Assembly (NCBI GenBank): GCA_019636445.1
Contig: JAHBXO010000022.1
Span: forward strand, 17,659 to 81,658
Reading direction: 5' to 3'
Origin: Gemmataceae bacterium
GTDB lineage: Bacteria; Planctomycetota; Planctomycetia; Gemmatales; Gemmataceae
Length of the DNA: 64,000 nucleotides
In this document: positions 24,582 to 32,042 of the stretch, in pieces
Layout of the letters: each line of letters begins with the position of its first letter
Position numbering within the stretch: the stretch's first letter is position 1
The notes under the pieces: generated by a model
What the model was told of the DNA's origin: nothing
Databases searched by the model: none
The model's input: the letters and a program-made list of their open reading frames with translations, nothing else
Translations under genes and position numbers: made by a program

Positions 24582-26027
24582 CTATTTCGTCGCCGCGCCC
24601 TTCCATCCCGCCTTCATCTGGCTCTCCAGTTGTTGCAGCAGCACACCGCTTGCCGGCGACCCCGCAATATTCACGTCCTCGTTCGGGTCGACGTCGTGGT
24701 CGTACAGTTCCTTCGCCTTCACTTCGCCCGTCTTGCGGTCACGCCACTCCACGTAGCGATAACGGTCGGTCTTCATCGCGTAGCCCATCAGGGGGCCGGT
24801 CTCCTTGCTGCCGCGCGGATACTGGCTGAACGCGGCCGTCTTCCCCTTCGCGTTCGGGTCGTCGAGCAGCTTGGCGAAGCTGTGGCCTTCGAGGTGCGCC
24901 GGCTTCGGTAGCCCGCAGAGTTCCGTGAGCGTCGGGTAGATGTCCACGAACTCGACGAGCGCCGTCGTGCGGCGGCCTTTCACCTTCTGCTTTGGAGCAC
25001 GGATGACGAGCGCGGCGCGCGTGGCCTTCTCGTAGTTCGTGTGCTTGCACCACATGCCGTGGTCGCCGAGGTGCCAGCCGTGGTCGCCCCAAAGGACGAC
25101 GACGGTGTCCTCGTCGAGGCCGAGCGCCTTGAGTTCGTCGAGGACCTTGCCGACCTGCGCGTCCATGTAGCTGACGGCGGCGTAGTAGCCGTGGACGAGT
25201 TTCTTGGCGTCGGCTTCCGGAATCGGGCCGGACTTCGGCATGTCGATGTAGGCGCGGAGTTCTCCGCCGTTCTGCGGCGCGAACGCCGGCGCATTCTTGG
25301 GCCGCTCCGCCGGGCCGGGCTTCGGCAGCTTCGAAACATCCTGCATGTCCCAGTACTTTTTCGGCGCGACGAACGGCAGGTGCGGCTTCAGGAACCCGAC
25401 CGCGAGAAAGAACGGTTGCCCCTTTTCCTTGTTCGCCCGCAACAACTCGATCGCCCGCTTGGCCACGGCACCGTCGTTGAGGTACTCGTCGTCGACTTCC
25501 GGCGCCTCGGTCGGCAGGCCGCGCACTTTCGTCACGTCCTCGTTCTTCTTCTTCGCCGCCTCCTTCGCCGTCGCGAGTTCCTTCTGCCCCGCCGGGCCAA
25601 AGCCGAACCCCTTCGGCCGCTCCCACGGCTCGGACCACGACGGCGGATCGTCGTACCCGCCGTGATAGATCTTCCCCACCCCCCGCACGTGGTAGCCGTT
25701 CTGTTTGAAGTGCTGCGGCAGCGTGACGACGTTCGGGATGTGGGTGCGGAAGTGCGTGACGAGATCGTACACCTTCGTGGTGTCCGGACGGCAGCCGGTG
25801 AGCAGCGACGACCGCGACGGGCTGCACACCGCCTGTTGACAGTAGGCCCGAAGGAACGCCGTGCCGGTTGCGGCGAGCTTATCGATGTTCGGCGTCTTCG
25901 CGGCCGGATCGCCGAGGCAACCGAGCGCCGGCCGCAGGTCGTCGACGGCGATGAAGAGGACGTTGGTCTTTTCCGCCGCCGACAATGGCAGGGCAAGGAG
26001 AACCAGCACGACGAGTGACCGGATCAT
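24582..26027 (-). CDS. secreted iduronate-2-sulfatase-type sulfatase
   Basis: 481 aa. Signal peptide 1-18. Metal ligands D29-D30 (AVDDLRP) and the formylglycine signature C68-S-P70-S-R72 identify a type I sulfatase needing the maturase FGE. HGGYDDPPSW and the spacing to WGDHGWHLGDHGMWCKH near residue 315 match the iduronate-2-sulfatase subgroup. It probably desulfates sulfated glycans outside the cytoplasm. Convergent with the DUF1501 gene (16-bp gap). No maturase gene is in the window. Confidence 0.92.
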   Translation of the reverse strand: MIRSLVVLVLLALPLSAAEKTNVLFIAVDDLRPALGCLGDPAAKTPNIDKLAATGTAFLRAYCQQAVCSPSRSSLLTGCRPDTTKVYDLVTHFRTHIPNVVTLPQHFKQNGYHVRGVGKIYHGGYDDPPSWSEPWERPKGFGFGPAGQKELATAKEAAKKKNEDVTKVRGLPTEAPEVDDEYLNDGAVAKRAIELLRANKEKGQPFFLAVGFLKPHLPFVAPKKYWDMQDVSKLPKPGPAERPKNAPAFAPQNGGELRAYIDMPKSGPIPEADAKKLVHGYYAAVSYMDAQVGKVLDELKALGLDEDTVVVLWGDHGWHLGDHGMWCKHTNYEKATRAALVIRAPKQKVKGRRTTALVEFVDIYPTLTELCGLPKPAHLEGHSFAKLLDDPNAKGKTAAFSQYPRGSKETGPLMGYAMKTDRYRYVEWRDRKTGEVKAKELYDHDVDPNEDVNIAGSPASGVLLQQLESQMKAGWKGAATK

Positions 26028-26055
26028 GGGAAAGGCTCCGTAGGGATGGAATCTT

Positions 26056-26225
26056 CATATAGCGGCGGGCTTGCCCGCCGTGCGATTTCGAGTCTGCGAG
26101 AAATCGCGTGGGAGTTCCTCGTTCGTGGAGTGAAGCGAGAATTCGAACAGCCCACGGCACGAGGCAACGCTTGGCGGACCGTCGAAGACTCCGGCCCGCT
26201 CGGCGGGCAAGCCCGCCGCTATGTG
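26056..26225. repeat. inverted repeat built from CGGCGGGC-TTGCCCGCCG arms
   Basis: 25-bp arms at 26056-26080 and 26201-26225 differ at one position and lie 120 bp apart. Each arm contains its own palindrome (GCGGGCTTGCCCGC). They fill most of the gap between the sulfatase and arginase-family genes (both minus) and look like a dispersed intergenic repeat. A smaller GCGATTTC/GAAATCGC hairpin lies inside. No gene is visible. Confidence 0.75.
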
Positions 26226-27031
26226 GAAGATTTTTTCCCCAGTACCCACTCCAGCAGCCAGCCGAGCAGGTTCAGGCTCGCATCCCGCACGTCGCGGCCG
26301 GGGGCGAACTCGCTGATCGAGAACCCCGCCAGTTTCTCGAACCCGATCGCCTGCACGAGCGCCAGGAACTGATGCGGCGACAATCCGAACGGCATCGGCT
26401 CGCACACGCCGGGCAGGAACGCGGGATCGAATGCGTCCACGTCCAGGTCGATCCAGACGCTCGGCACGCCGGCCGCGAGCTCCCGCAACTCCTTCGCCAC
26501 GCCGTCGAGGTCCGCCGCGATCCGATCGGCGGCGTAGACCGCCTCGAACGTCTTGCCGACATGCTTCGCCGTCAGGAACAGATCGCGGCTGCCGACGTTC
26601 ACGATCCGCGGCAATCGCTCCGCGTGCAGCAGGAAGTTCCCGTGGCACAGTTCCGGCGTGCAGTCGTGCAGGTTGTAGATGTCCAGATGCGCATCGAACT
26701 GGACGACGAGCGTATCGGGGGCGAGTTCTTCCAGCAGCGGCAGGGCGCTCAGGTGGTTACCGCCGAGCCAGAGCAGGAAATCGCCGGCCGCGAGGGCCTT
26801 CTTCGCTGCCGTGCGGCCTGTCGCCTTCCAGTTGGCGAGCGCCTCCATCGTGTCGAAGCGGTGTTCCTTGATCTTCAATTTGTCGGCGAAGGCGTTGGCC
26901 CGGACGGGTCTCGTTTCCTCGGCCGTATCGTCGATGACTTCCCGGAGCGCGTCGGCGAGCAGTTCGGCGCCGGCGGCGGTGCCGGAATTGCCGAACGAAT
27001 CGAATGGGAAGACGATGGCGGTGGTTCGCAT
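26219..27031 (-). CDS. arginase/agmatinase/formiminoglutamase-family hydrolase
   Basis: 270 aa from ATG 27031; a longer frame to 27703 crosses the divergent carbonic anhydrase gene and is rejected. Manganese-site motifs: H93 (GGNHLS, normally GGDHS), D113-A-H115-L-D117, and D195-x-D197 in IDLDVDAFDP. The ureohydrolase fold is therefore intact except N for D in the first motif. Substrate (arginine, agmatine, formiminoglutamate or another guanidine) cannot be decided. The start is 87 bp from the divergent gamma carbonic anhydrase. Confidence 0.82.
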   Translation of the reverse strand: MRTTAIVFPFDSFGNSGTAAGAELLADALREVIDDTAEETRPVRANAFADKLKIKEHRFDTMEALANWKATGRTAAKKALAAGDFLLWLGGNHLSALPLLEELAPDTLVVQFDAHLDIYNLHDCTPELCHGNFLLHAERLPRIVNVGSRDLFLTAKHVGKTFEAVYAADRIAADLDGVAKELRELAAGVPSVWIDLDVDAFDPAFLPGVCEPMPFGLSPHQFLALVQAIGFEKLAGFSISEFAPGRDVRDASLNLLGWLLEWVLGKKSST

Positions 27032-27118
27032 CGGGCAAGCGGTACCGGAGCGGACGGGAAGGGTGGGAAGCGCGACGGCGTTAGGATATGATGCCGGGAT
27101 CGAAAGGAACGCGCCCCG

Positions 27119-27619
27119 ATGATGCGTCGACTCGGCGAAATCTATCTCGCGCACACGGCCGTCGTCACGGCGGACGTGACGCTCGGCCGCGGCGTCAGCC
27201 TCTGGCCCGGCGTCAGTATCCGCGGCGATGTGGCACCAATCACGATCGGCGAATACTCGAACATCCAGGACAACGCCGTCGTGCACTGCGACTTCGGCTT
27301 TCCGAACGTGATCGAACCGAACGTGGTGGTCGGGCACTCGGCCGTGCTGCATGGCATCCGCGTCGGGGCCGGCACGCTCGTCGGCATCGGGGCGAAACTG
27401 CTTGGCGGCACGGACGTCGGCGAGGAGTGCCTGATCGCCGCCGGCGCGGTGCTGCCGCCCGGCATGAAGGTGCCGCCGCGCTCCGTCGTGATGGGGATGC
27501 CCGGCAAGGTCGTTCGCGCCGCGACGGCCGAGGAAATTGCCCGCACGGTCGCGATCAACCTGCGCTACCGCGAACTCGCCCGGAAATACGCCGACGGCGA
27601 ATTCGCGATCCTGACCTGA
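27119..27619 (+). CDS. gamma-class carbonic anhydrase-like hexapeptide protein
   Basis: 166 aa left-handed beta-helix with hexapeptide repeats from about 10 to 140. The three zinc ligands are present (H56, H73, H78), with R35-x-D37 and Q50 also in place (SIRGDVAPI, NIQDN). YrdA/PaaY-like. Expected to be a cytoplasmic trimer hydrating CO2 or acting on acyl-CoA adducts. The M24-fold gene starts 10 bp downstream, so they are probably one operon. Confidence 0.88.
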   Translation: MMRRLGEIYLAHTAVVTADVTLGRGVSLWPGVSIRGDVAPITIGEYSNIQDNAVVHCDFGFPNVIEPNVVVGHSAVLHGIRVGAGTLVGIGAKLLGGTDVGEECLIAAGAVLPPGMKVPPRSVVMGMPGKVVRAATAEEIARTVAINLRYRELARKYADGEFAILT

Positions 27620-27629
27620 AGGCCCGCCC

Positions 27630-28889
27630 ATGACCGAACCCGCGCCCGCACCCGCCGATCTCGACGACGATGAAACGTCGATCTTTTCCGGTACGGAAGA
27701 CACCGGATCGCAGACGAGCGTCTATCTCGAACTGCCCGAACCGTTCGACCATTCCTCGCGGCTGTCCGAAGGTCTGGACCCGACGGTCGCCAAGCGCCGC
27801 GCCGACATCGACGCGAAACAGATCAAGGTCGCCCAGTTGCTCGAAGAGATGGAATGCGAGGGCGTCGTGCTGCTCATGCCGGCACACGTCGCCTGGTTCA
27901 CCGGCGGCATGAATGTTCGCGGCCTGATAGCCGACGGCGAACGCCCCGGCATCTACACCAACGGCCGCCAGCGCTGGCTCCTCGCCAGCAACATCGACGC
28001 CCCCCGACTCTTCGACGAGGAACTCGACGGCCTCGGATTCCAGCTCAAGGAATGGCAGTGGAGCATCGGCCGCGCCGTCCTCCTCGGCGAACTCGTCGCC
28101 GGCAAACGCTTCGCCACCGACCGCCCCTTCCCCAACATGCCGCTCGTCAACGACCGGCTGCGCCTCGAACTCCGCCCGCTCACCGACTACGAACAGTCGC
28201 TCTACCACGGCCTCGGCCGTGCCGTCGTCCACGCCGTCGAAGCCACCGCGCGCAGTCTCGAACGCGGCGAGTCCGAACGCGAGATCGCCGGCCACCTCGC
28301 GCACCGCCTCTACCGCCACGGCGTGGAGGCCACCGCCATCAGCATAGCCGCCGACGAGCGCGCCCGCCGCTTCCGCCGCGCGGGCTTCACCGAAACTCCG
28401 GTGGAAACGACCTGCTACCTTCAGGCGACCGGTTGTCGGGATGGACTCTATGTCACAGTCGGCCGTACGGTCTGCTTCGGCCCGCCGAACGACAAGCTCC
28501 GCCAGGAGTTCGACCTCGCCGCCAAGATGGCCGCGATCTTCCGCGCCATGAGCGTGCCGGGTGAGACGGTCGGCAGCGCCACCGAGGCCGCCCGCAAACT
28601 CGTCATCGATACGCCGCATGAATACGAATGGCGCTTTTCGCAGCCGGGCTACGGTGCCGGACGCTTTCCCGTCGAAGAGCTGCGCAAGGCCGGGCAGGAC
28701 GAAAAATTCGCCCTCGGCTGGCCGCTGGTCTGGCAGACCAAAATCGGCCAGGCCGCCATCGTGGATACCGTCATCGTCGACCAATATTCGTCGATGCCCG
28801 CGACCCCGCCGGAAGTCTGGCCCTTCAAGCGCGTCAAGCTGCGCGAGCAATACATCGACGTGCCGGACATCCTGATGCGGGAAGGATGA
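27630..28889 (+). CDS. M24 (pita-bread) aminopeptidase-fold protein lacking metal ligands
   Basis: 419 aa. Acidic disordered N-terminus (1-40), creatinase-like N-terminal domain about 55-180 (CEGVVLLMPAHVAWFTGGMN), then a pita-bread C-terminal domain about 190-400. In active Xaa-Pro peptidases the second domain has an Asp-Asp-His-Glu-Glu metal site; here the matching stretches read CRDGLYVTVGRTV and GYGAGRFPVEE and the set is not complete. It is probably a non-catalytic homologue. It follows the carbonic anhydrase gene by 10 bp. Confidence 0.75.
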   Translation: MTEPAPAPADLDDDETSIFSGTEDTGSQTSVYLELPEPFDHSSRLSEGLDPTVAKRRADIDAKQIKVAQLLEEMECEGVVLLMPAHVAWFTGGMNVRGLIADGERPGIYTNGRQRWLLASNIDAPRLFDEELDGLGFQLKEWQWSIGRAVLLGELVAGKRFATDRPFPNMPLVNDRLRLELRPLTDYEQSLYHGLGRAVVHAVEATARSLERGESEREIAGHLAHRLYRHGVEATAISIAADERARRFRRAGFTETPVETTCYLQATGCRDGLYVTVGRTVCFGPPNDKLRQEFDLAAKMAAIFRAMSVPGETVGSATEAARKLVIDTPHEYEWRFSQPGYGAGRFPVEELRKAGQDEKFALGWPLVWQTKIGQAAIVDTVIVDQYSSMPATPPEVWPFKRVKLREQYIDVPDILMREG

Positions 28890-28900
28890 ACCGGGCACGG

Positions 28901-29028
28901 TCACGCCACTTCTTCGATGCTCTCGATCAGCCGGTCGACGATCGCTTCATCGGTCTTCGGGTTGTAGAAGACCGCCTTCCACGCCGGCACCGTCACGCCG
29001 CCGGGGCGGTAGCCCATTTCGGTCGTGA
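28901..29028 (-). pseudogene. duplicated 3' end of the PLP decarboxylase gene (fragment)
   Basis: 128 bp matching 29805-29932 with three substitutions and no gaps. It encodes only the last 42 residues of the decarboxylase plus its stop (TTEMGYRPGG...IESIEEVA). Upstream homology stops abruptly at 29029. It forms a direct repeat bounding the insert 29029-29804. Confidence 0.88.
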
Positions 29029-29071
29029 TGTTTAGCGGTCGTCGATGGCCGGTAAACTCGGCAAGCTACCA

Positions 29072-29100
29072 TTGGCAACATCCGCCGAAGACGGGATAAT
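29072..29100 (+). promoter_or_regulatory. sigma-70-like promoter of the inserted gene
   Basis: TTGGCA (29072-29077) and GATAAT (29095-29100) with 17-bp spacing, close to the bacterial consensus, in locally AT-rich DNA. The predicted start near 29107 rules out the ATG at 29045 and favours a start at 29120 or 29132. Confidence 0.6.
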
Positions 29101-29131
29101 AAAACCAGAGTCACCTGAAATGGGAGAAGCC

Positions 29132-29455
29132 TTGAGCGCGACTATCGCCAAGCCGTCGGTAGCCGAGCTGGTCCGATCGCTCACGTCCGAAGAAAAGGAC
29201 GCGGCACTGGTCGAGTTGGTCCGCGAAGCCATTCGCACCACCGGAGGCGAGAACCTCCTGCCACTGCATGCGGCCGACGGCGCTTCGCTCGGCTACTTCG
29301 TTCCGCCAGAGATCGCCAAGCGGCACCTCGAATCGGTCATGCCGACATTAAGCGAGGAAGACCGCGAACGGACCCGTCGGGCGCTTGCGGACCTGTCGAA
29401 GACGTTCGACATGGAGGCGTTTCTCGACGAGGTCAGCCGGGAGGACCCGGACTGA
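29132..29455 (+). CDS. small protein of unknown function in the inserted cassette
   Basis: 107 aa from TTG 29132, preferred because GGGAG lies 5 bp before it and a promoter sits at 29072-29100; ATG 29120 is the alternative. Sequence highlights: KPSVAELVRSLTSEEKDAALVELVREAI, then LGYFVPPEIAKRHLESV and an acidic C-terminus. Mostly helical and soluble. It resembles in style the short, often multicopy regulatory or antitoxin-like proteins of planctomycetes, but I cannot name a family. Its 3' end overlaps the convergent gene at 29433-29741. Confidence 0.6.
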   Translation: MSATIAKPSVAELVRSLTSEEKDAALVELVREAIRTTGGENLLPLHAADGASLGYFVPPEIAKRHLESVMPTLSEEDRERTRRALADLSKTFDMEAFLDEVSREDPD

Positions 29456-29741
29456 ATATCAGGTTGATGACGATCACCCGCCTGACGATCGTGAACCACC
29501 CCGTTCGTCGGTCGGGTTCCACGACGAGTTCCGCAAATCCATCTTCGGGAAACGAGCAGAGATAACGGGTCGGCCGAACGGTGGGATCGGCGATCGCGTC
29601 GGGCGGCGGGCCGTTCGCATCGACGATTCGCTGTACGAACGCGGCCCACAACTCCCGGAACCGCCGGTCGCGCTCTTGTCGTGTATCGCCCAAAGTCTGA
29701 CGCCATGCGCGGAGGAGCGGTTTGATCTCTTCGTGTGGCAC
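29433..29741 (-). CDS. small basic protein of unknown function, convergent partner
   Basis: 102 aa from GTG 29741. N-terminal helical part (PHEEIKPLLRAWRQTL, RERDRRFRELWAAFVQRIV), then a beta-rich half (RYLCSFPEDGFAELVVEPDRRTGWFTIVRRVIVINLI). Size and basic character would fit a toxin or small enzyme, but no catalytic motif is recognised. It overlaps its convergent neighbour by 23 bp. Both lie inside the 128-bp direct repeats. Confidence 0.5.
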   Translation of the reverse strand: MPHEEIKPLLRAWRQTLGDTRQERDRRFRELWAAFVQRIVDANGPPPDAIADPTVRPTRYLCSFPEDGFAELVVEPDRRTGWFTIVRRVIVINLIFSPGPPG

Positions 29742-29804
29742 GACTTAGATTTCATGGGCCAATCCCATCTCGAATGACTTCCACCGATCGTAACACATTC
29801 TCCC

Positions 29805-29932
29805 TCACGCCACCTCCTCGATGCTCTCGATCAGCCGGTCGACGATCGCTTCGTCGGTCTTCGGGTTGTAGAAGACCGCCTTCCACGCCGGCACCGTCAC
29901 GCCGCCGGGGCGGTAGCCCATTTCGGTCGTGA
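29805..29932. repeat. 128-bp direct repeat, copy at the decarboxylase 3' end
   Basis: Same orientation as 28901-29028, three mismatches in 128 bp. This copy is the intact gene terminus; the other is the orphan fragment. Together they bracket 776 bp holding two small genes. Confidence 0.88.
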
Positions 29933-31406
29933 AACTCAGGCGGGCGTCCCTCGCCGGGTCGAGCGTGCGGTCTCGCTTGTTGTAGAGCCGGCGGATCTCC
30001 GTCAGATAGCGAGTCGTCTCTTCCGGCGAAAGCTGCCCGGCTTCGAGCTTGTCGAAGATCGCCTTCGCGTCGCGGCCCTTCGGCAACACCCACCAGACCA
30101 CGCTCGCGCCGCAGGTCTCGGCATTCAACACCTTGCAGTAGTCGAGTTTCGCCAGCTTGCGCTTGAGGAGGTCGGCGAGTTCCAGCGAGCGGGCCATGAG
30201 CATCTGCCAGCCGAGCAGGCCGATGCCGTTGAGGGACGCCATCACCGTGTACGGGCCGAGGCCGGGGCGCGAGGTTTCCAGCGTGAAGAGTGCCGGGTCG
30301 CGGCGGCTGTCGGCTTCGGGGAAGTATGGCGTGTCGTCTTTGCTGCGCGCGAGGTACTTCAGGTCCGACTTCCGGTTCACGATGAACGCGCTACTCGGAT
30401 AGTGCCCGCGGCCGGTCTTGTGGAAGTCGATCGTCACGCTGTCGGCGACGCGCAAGCCCTTGCAGAGCTGCTGCACGCGCGCCACCACGGGCTTGAGTTC
30501 CGGGGTCAGTTGCAGGACGTTCTTGTCGAGGTCGTATTCGTTGAGGAAGCCGAGGCCCCAGCCGACGGCGGCGTCGGCGTGGAGCTGCGGGACGGGCACG
30601 CCGTACTTCGCGGCCTTGTCTTCGAGGATGGCCCGCATGCCGGCGAGGTCGTCGATGCCGAAGGCGTCCGTCGTGCCGAAGGTGCCGATGGCGAAGGCGA
30701 CCTTGACGCCGGCGGCGTAGAGTTCGTCGAGCTTGGCGGCGAAGAGGTCGAGGCGGATCGCCATGGCGCGGTCGGTGGGGATTTCGTGGAGGTTGTCGGT
30801 GCCGAGACCGAGCCAGCCGGCGACGGTGCGGGCGCAGTAGTGGGCGGCCTCGGAGACGATGCCGGCGACGCGCTCCCCTTGCAGGCCGTGGCGCATGGCG
30901 CCGGGCACGACCTTCTCGATGCCGATCTTGGCGGCGTACAGGTTGGAGATGGTGCCGCCGACGGTGAAGACGCCCCACGGGTCGACGGTGTGGTAGAAGA
31001 CGAGGTTCGCGAGCGCCGTGATTGCCTTCACTTCCAGCTCATTCGATCGCTGGCTGTAGCTGTCGGTGCAGAGGTTGGGGTTCTTGAGGAGGCAGGCGAT
31101 CGCGCCGATGAGCGAGGCGTAGTTCGCCGGGCCGCGGACGTTCTCGAGGTGCAGCGGCGACGACCAGCCGTCGGTGCCCCAGAAATAGGGGAAGACGGCG
31201 TCACGGGCGTCTTTCAGATTCCCCGGTAGGACGTGGATTTCGGGGTTGGCCTGGGCGGTGTCGTAGTTCTGGCTGAGGTAGTGCCCCGGCGGCAGGGACT
31301 CTTCGGCCCGCATGGCGTCGAGGAGTTCGGAGAAGATCTGCGTGATTTCCTTCGGGTCGCAGTCGAAGAAGGTGCGGACGAAGGCGTCGTAGCGGGTGCG
31401 GTCCAT
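29805..31406 (-). CDS. PLP-dependent group II amino-acid decarboxylase
   Basis: 533 aa. Type I PLP fold: TVGGTISNLYAAK (about 148-160) for phosphate binding, D278 in HADAAVGWG contacting the pyridine nitrogen, and Schiff-base K330 in TIDFHKTGRGHYPSSAF. Relatives act on glutamate, aspartate or aromatic acids, and the substrate cannot be fixed from sequence. Cytoplasmic. The last 128 bp are duplicated at 28901-29028 beyond a small gene cassette. No transporter gene is adjacent. Confidence 0.87.
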   Translation of the reverse strand: MDRTRYDAFVRTFFDCDPKEITQIFSELLDAMRAEESLPPGHYLSQNYDTAQANPEIHVLPGNLKDARDAVFPYFWGTDGWSSPLHLENVRGPANYASLIGAIACLLKNPNLCTDSYSQRSNELEVKAITALANLVFYHTVDPWGVFTVGGTISNLYAAKIGIEKVVPGAMRHGLQGERVAGIVSEAAHYCARTVAGWLGLGTDNLHEIPTDRAMAIRLDLFAAKLDELYAAGVKVAFAIGTFGTTDAFGIDDLAGMRAILEDKAAKYGVPVPQLHADAAVGWGLGFLNEYDLDKNVLQLTPELKPVVARVQQLCKGLRVADSVTIDFHKTGRGHYPSSAFIVNRKSDLKYLARSKDDTPYFPEADSRRDPALFTLETSRPGLGPYTVMASLNGIGLLGWQMLMARSLELADLLKRKLAKLDYCKVLNAETCGASVVWWVLPKGRDAKAIFDKLEAGQLSPEETTRYLTEIRRLYNKRDRTLDPARDARLSFTTEMGYRPGGVTVPAWKAVFYNPKTDEAIVDRLIESIEEVA

Positions 31407-31487
31407 GGGGGAGAGGTACTCGGAGATCGGGGACGAACCTTACAGGATACTACGCCCCGAACTTTCCGAAGAAGTCGGTCGAATCAG

Positions 31488-32042
31488 TCATCTCCTCGAC
31501 TCGGAGACGCCAGTGGCAAGCAATCGAATTTCTTTGACTTCCCGAACGGCTTGACGCGCTGCAGCTTCCGGGATGTGCGGTTTGATTCGGACGACTTCGG
31601 CGACAACTTCGTCGTCAGATAGCGCGGGGTCGCGACGCATGATCAGGTGTGCCGTCGAGAGGCGTTCGAGTTCCTTGACGTTCATTTTGCCGAACTTCTC
31701 GGAAACGAACGAGAGGGCTGCATCGTACTTCGCGATTGTCTTTGGATTCCGTTCGGTTAGTTGTTTGGCAGTCTCCGTGAGGGCAAGAGTCGGTCCGTAT
31801 CGGGGATCTCGAGGAACGACGTCAAGCATTTGATCGGCGCGTAGCGTGGACAATTCGGCGGAAATGTCCGGCGAATAGGGACCATGCAGGTAGAGGATGA
31901 CATTCAAATCCAAAGGTACATCGAGCATTTCCTGAAGAAAGTACGCCGCCTTCTGGACGTGCGTTTCCCCGCACCAGCTACCCCGCTCATGGAGCCGGGA
32001 CATCAGGGACAATAGGATCGCTCGACGTTGGTCGGCTGTCAT
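31488..32042 (-). CDS. YwgA-like / Panacea-like partner of the HD phosphohydrolase
   Basis: 184 aa. The first half (RAILLSLMSRLHERGSWCGETHVQKAAYFLQ ... YLHGPYSPDI) has the K-x2-YFLQ ... HGPYSP pattern of YwgA and the wider SocA/Panacea (DUF4065-like) fold; the second half is helical. In Bacillus, ywgA lies beside the HD gene ywfO, and the same pairing is seen here with a 4-bp ATGA overlap. Panacea domains act as antitoxins in some toxin pairs, so a regulator of the HD enzyme is a reasonable inference. GC is lower than in the neighbours. Confidence 0.68.
   Translation of the reverse strand: MTADQRRAILLSLMSRLHERGSWCGETHVQKAAYFLQEMLDVPLDLNVILYLHGPYSPDISAELSTLRADQMLDVVPRDPRYGPTLALTETAKQLTERNPKTIAKYDAALSFVSEKFGKMNVKELERLSTAHLIMRRDPALSDDEVVAEVVRIKPHIPEAAARQAVREVKEIRLLATGVSESRR

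Noticed and set aside
27031..27703. Extension of the arginase-family gene to 27703
   Set aside because: It would cover the divergent carbonic anhydrase gene; the family starts at MRTTAIV (27031).
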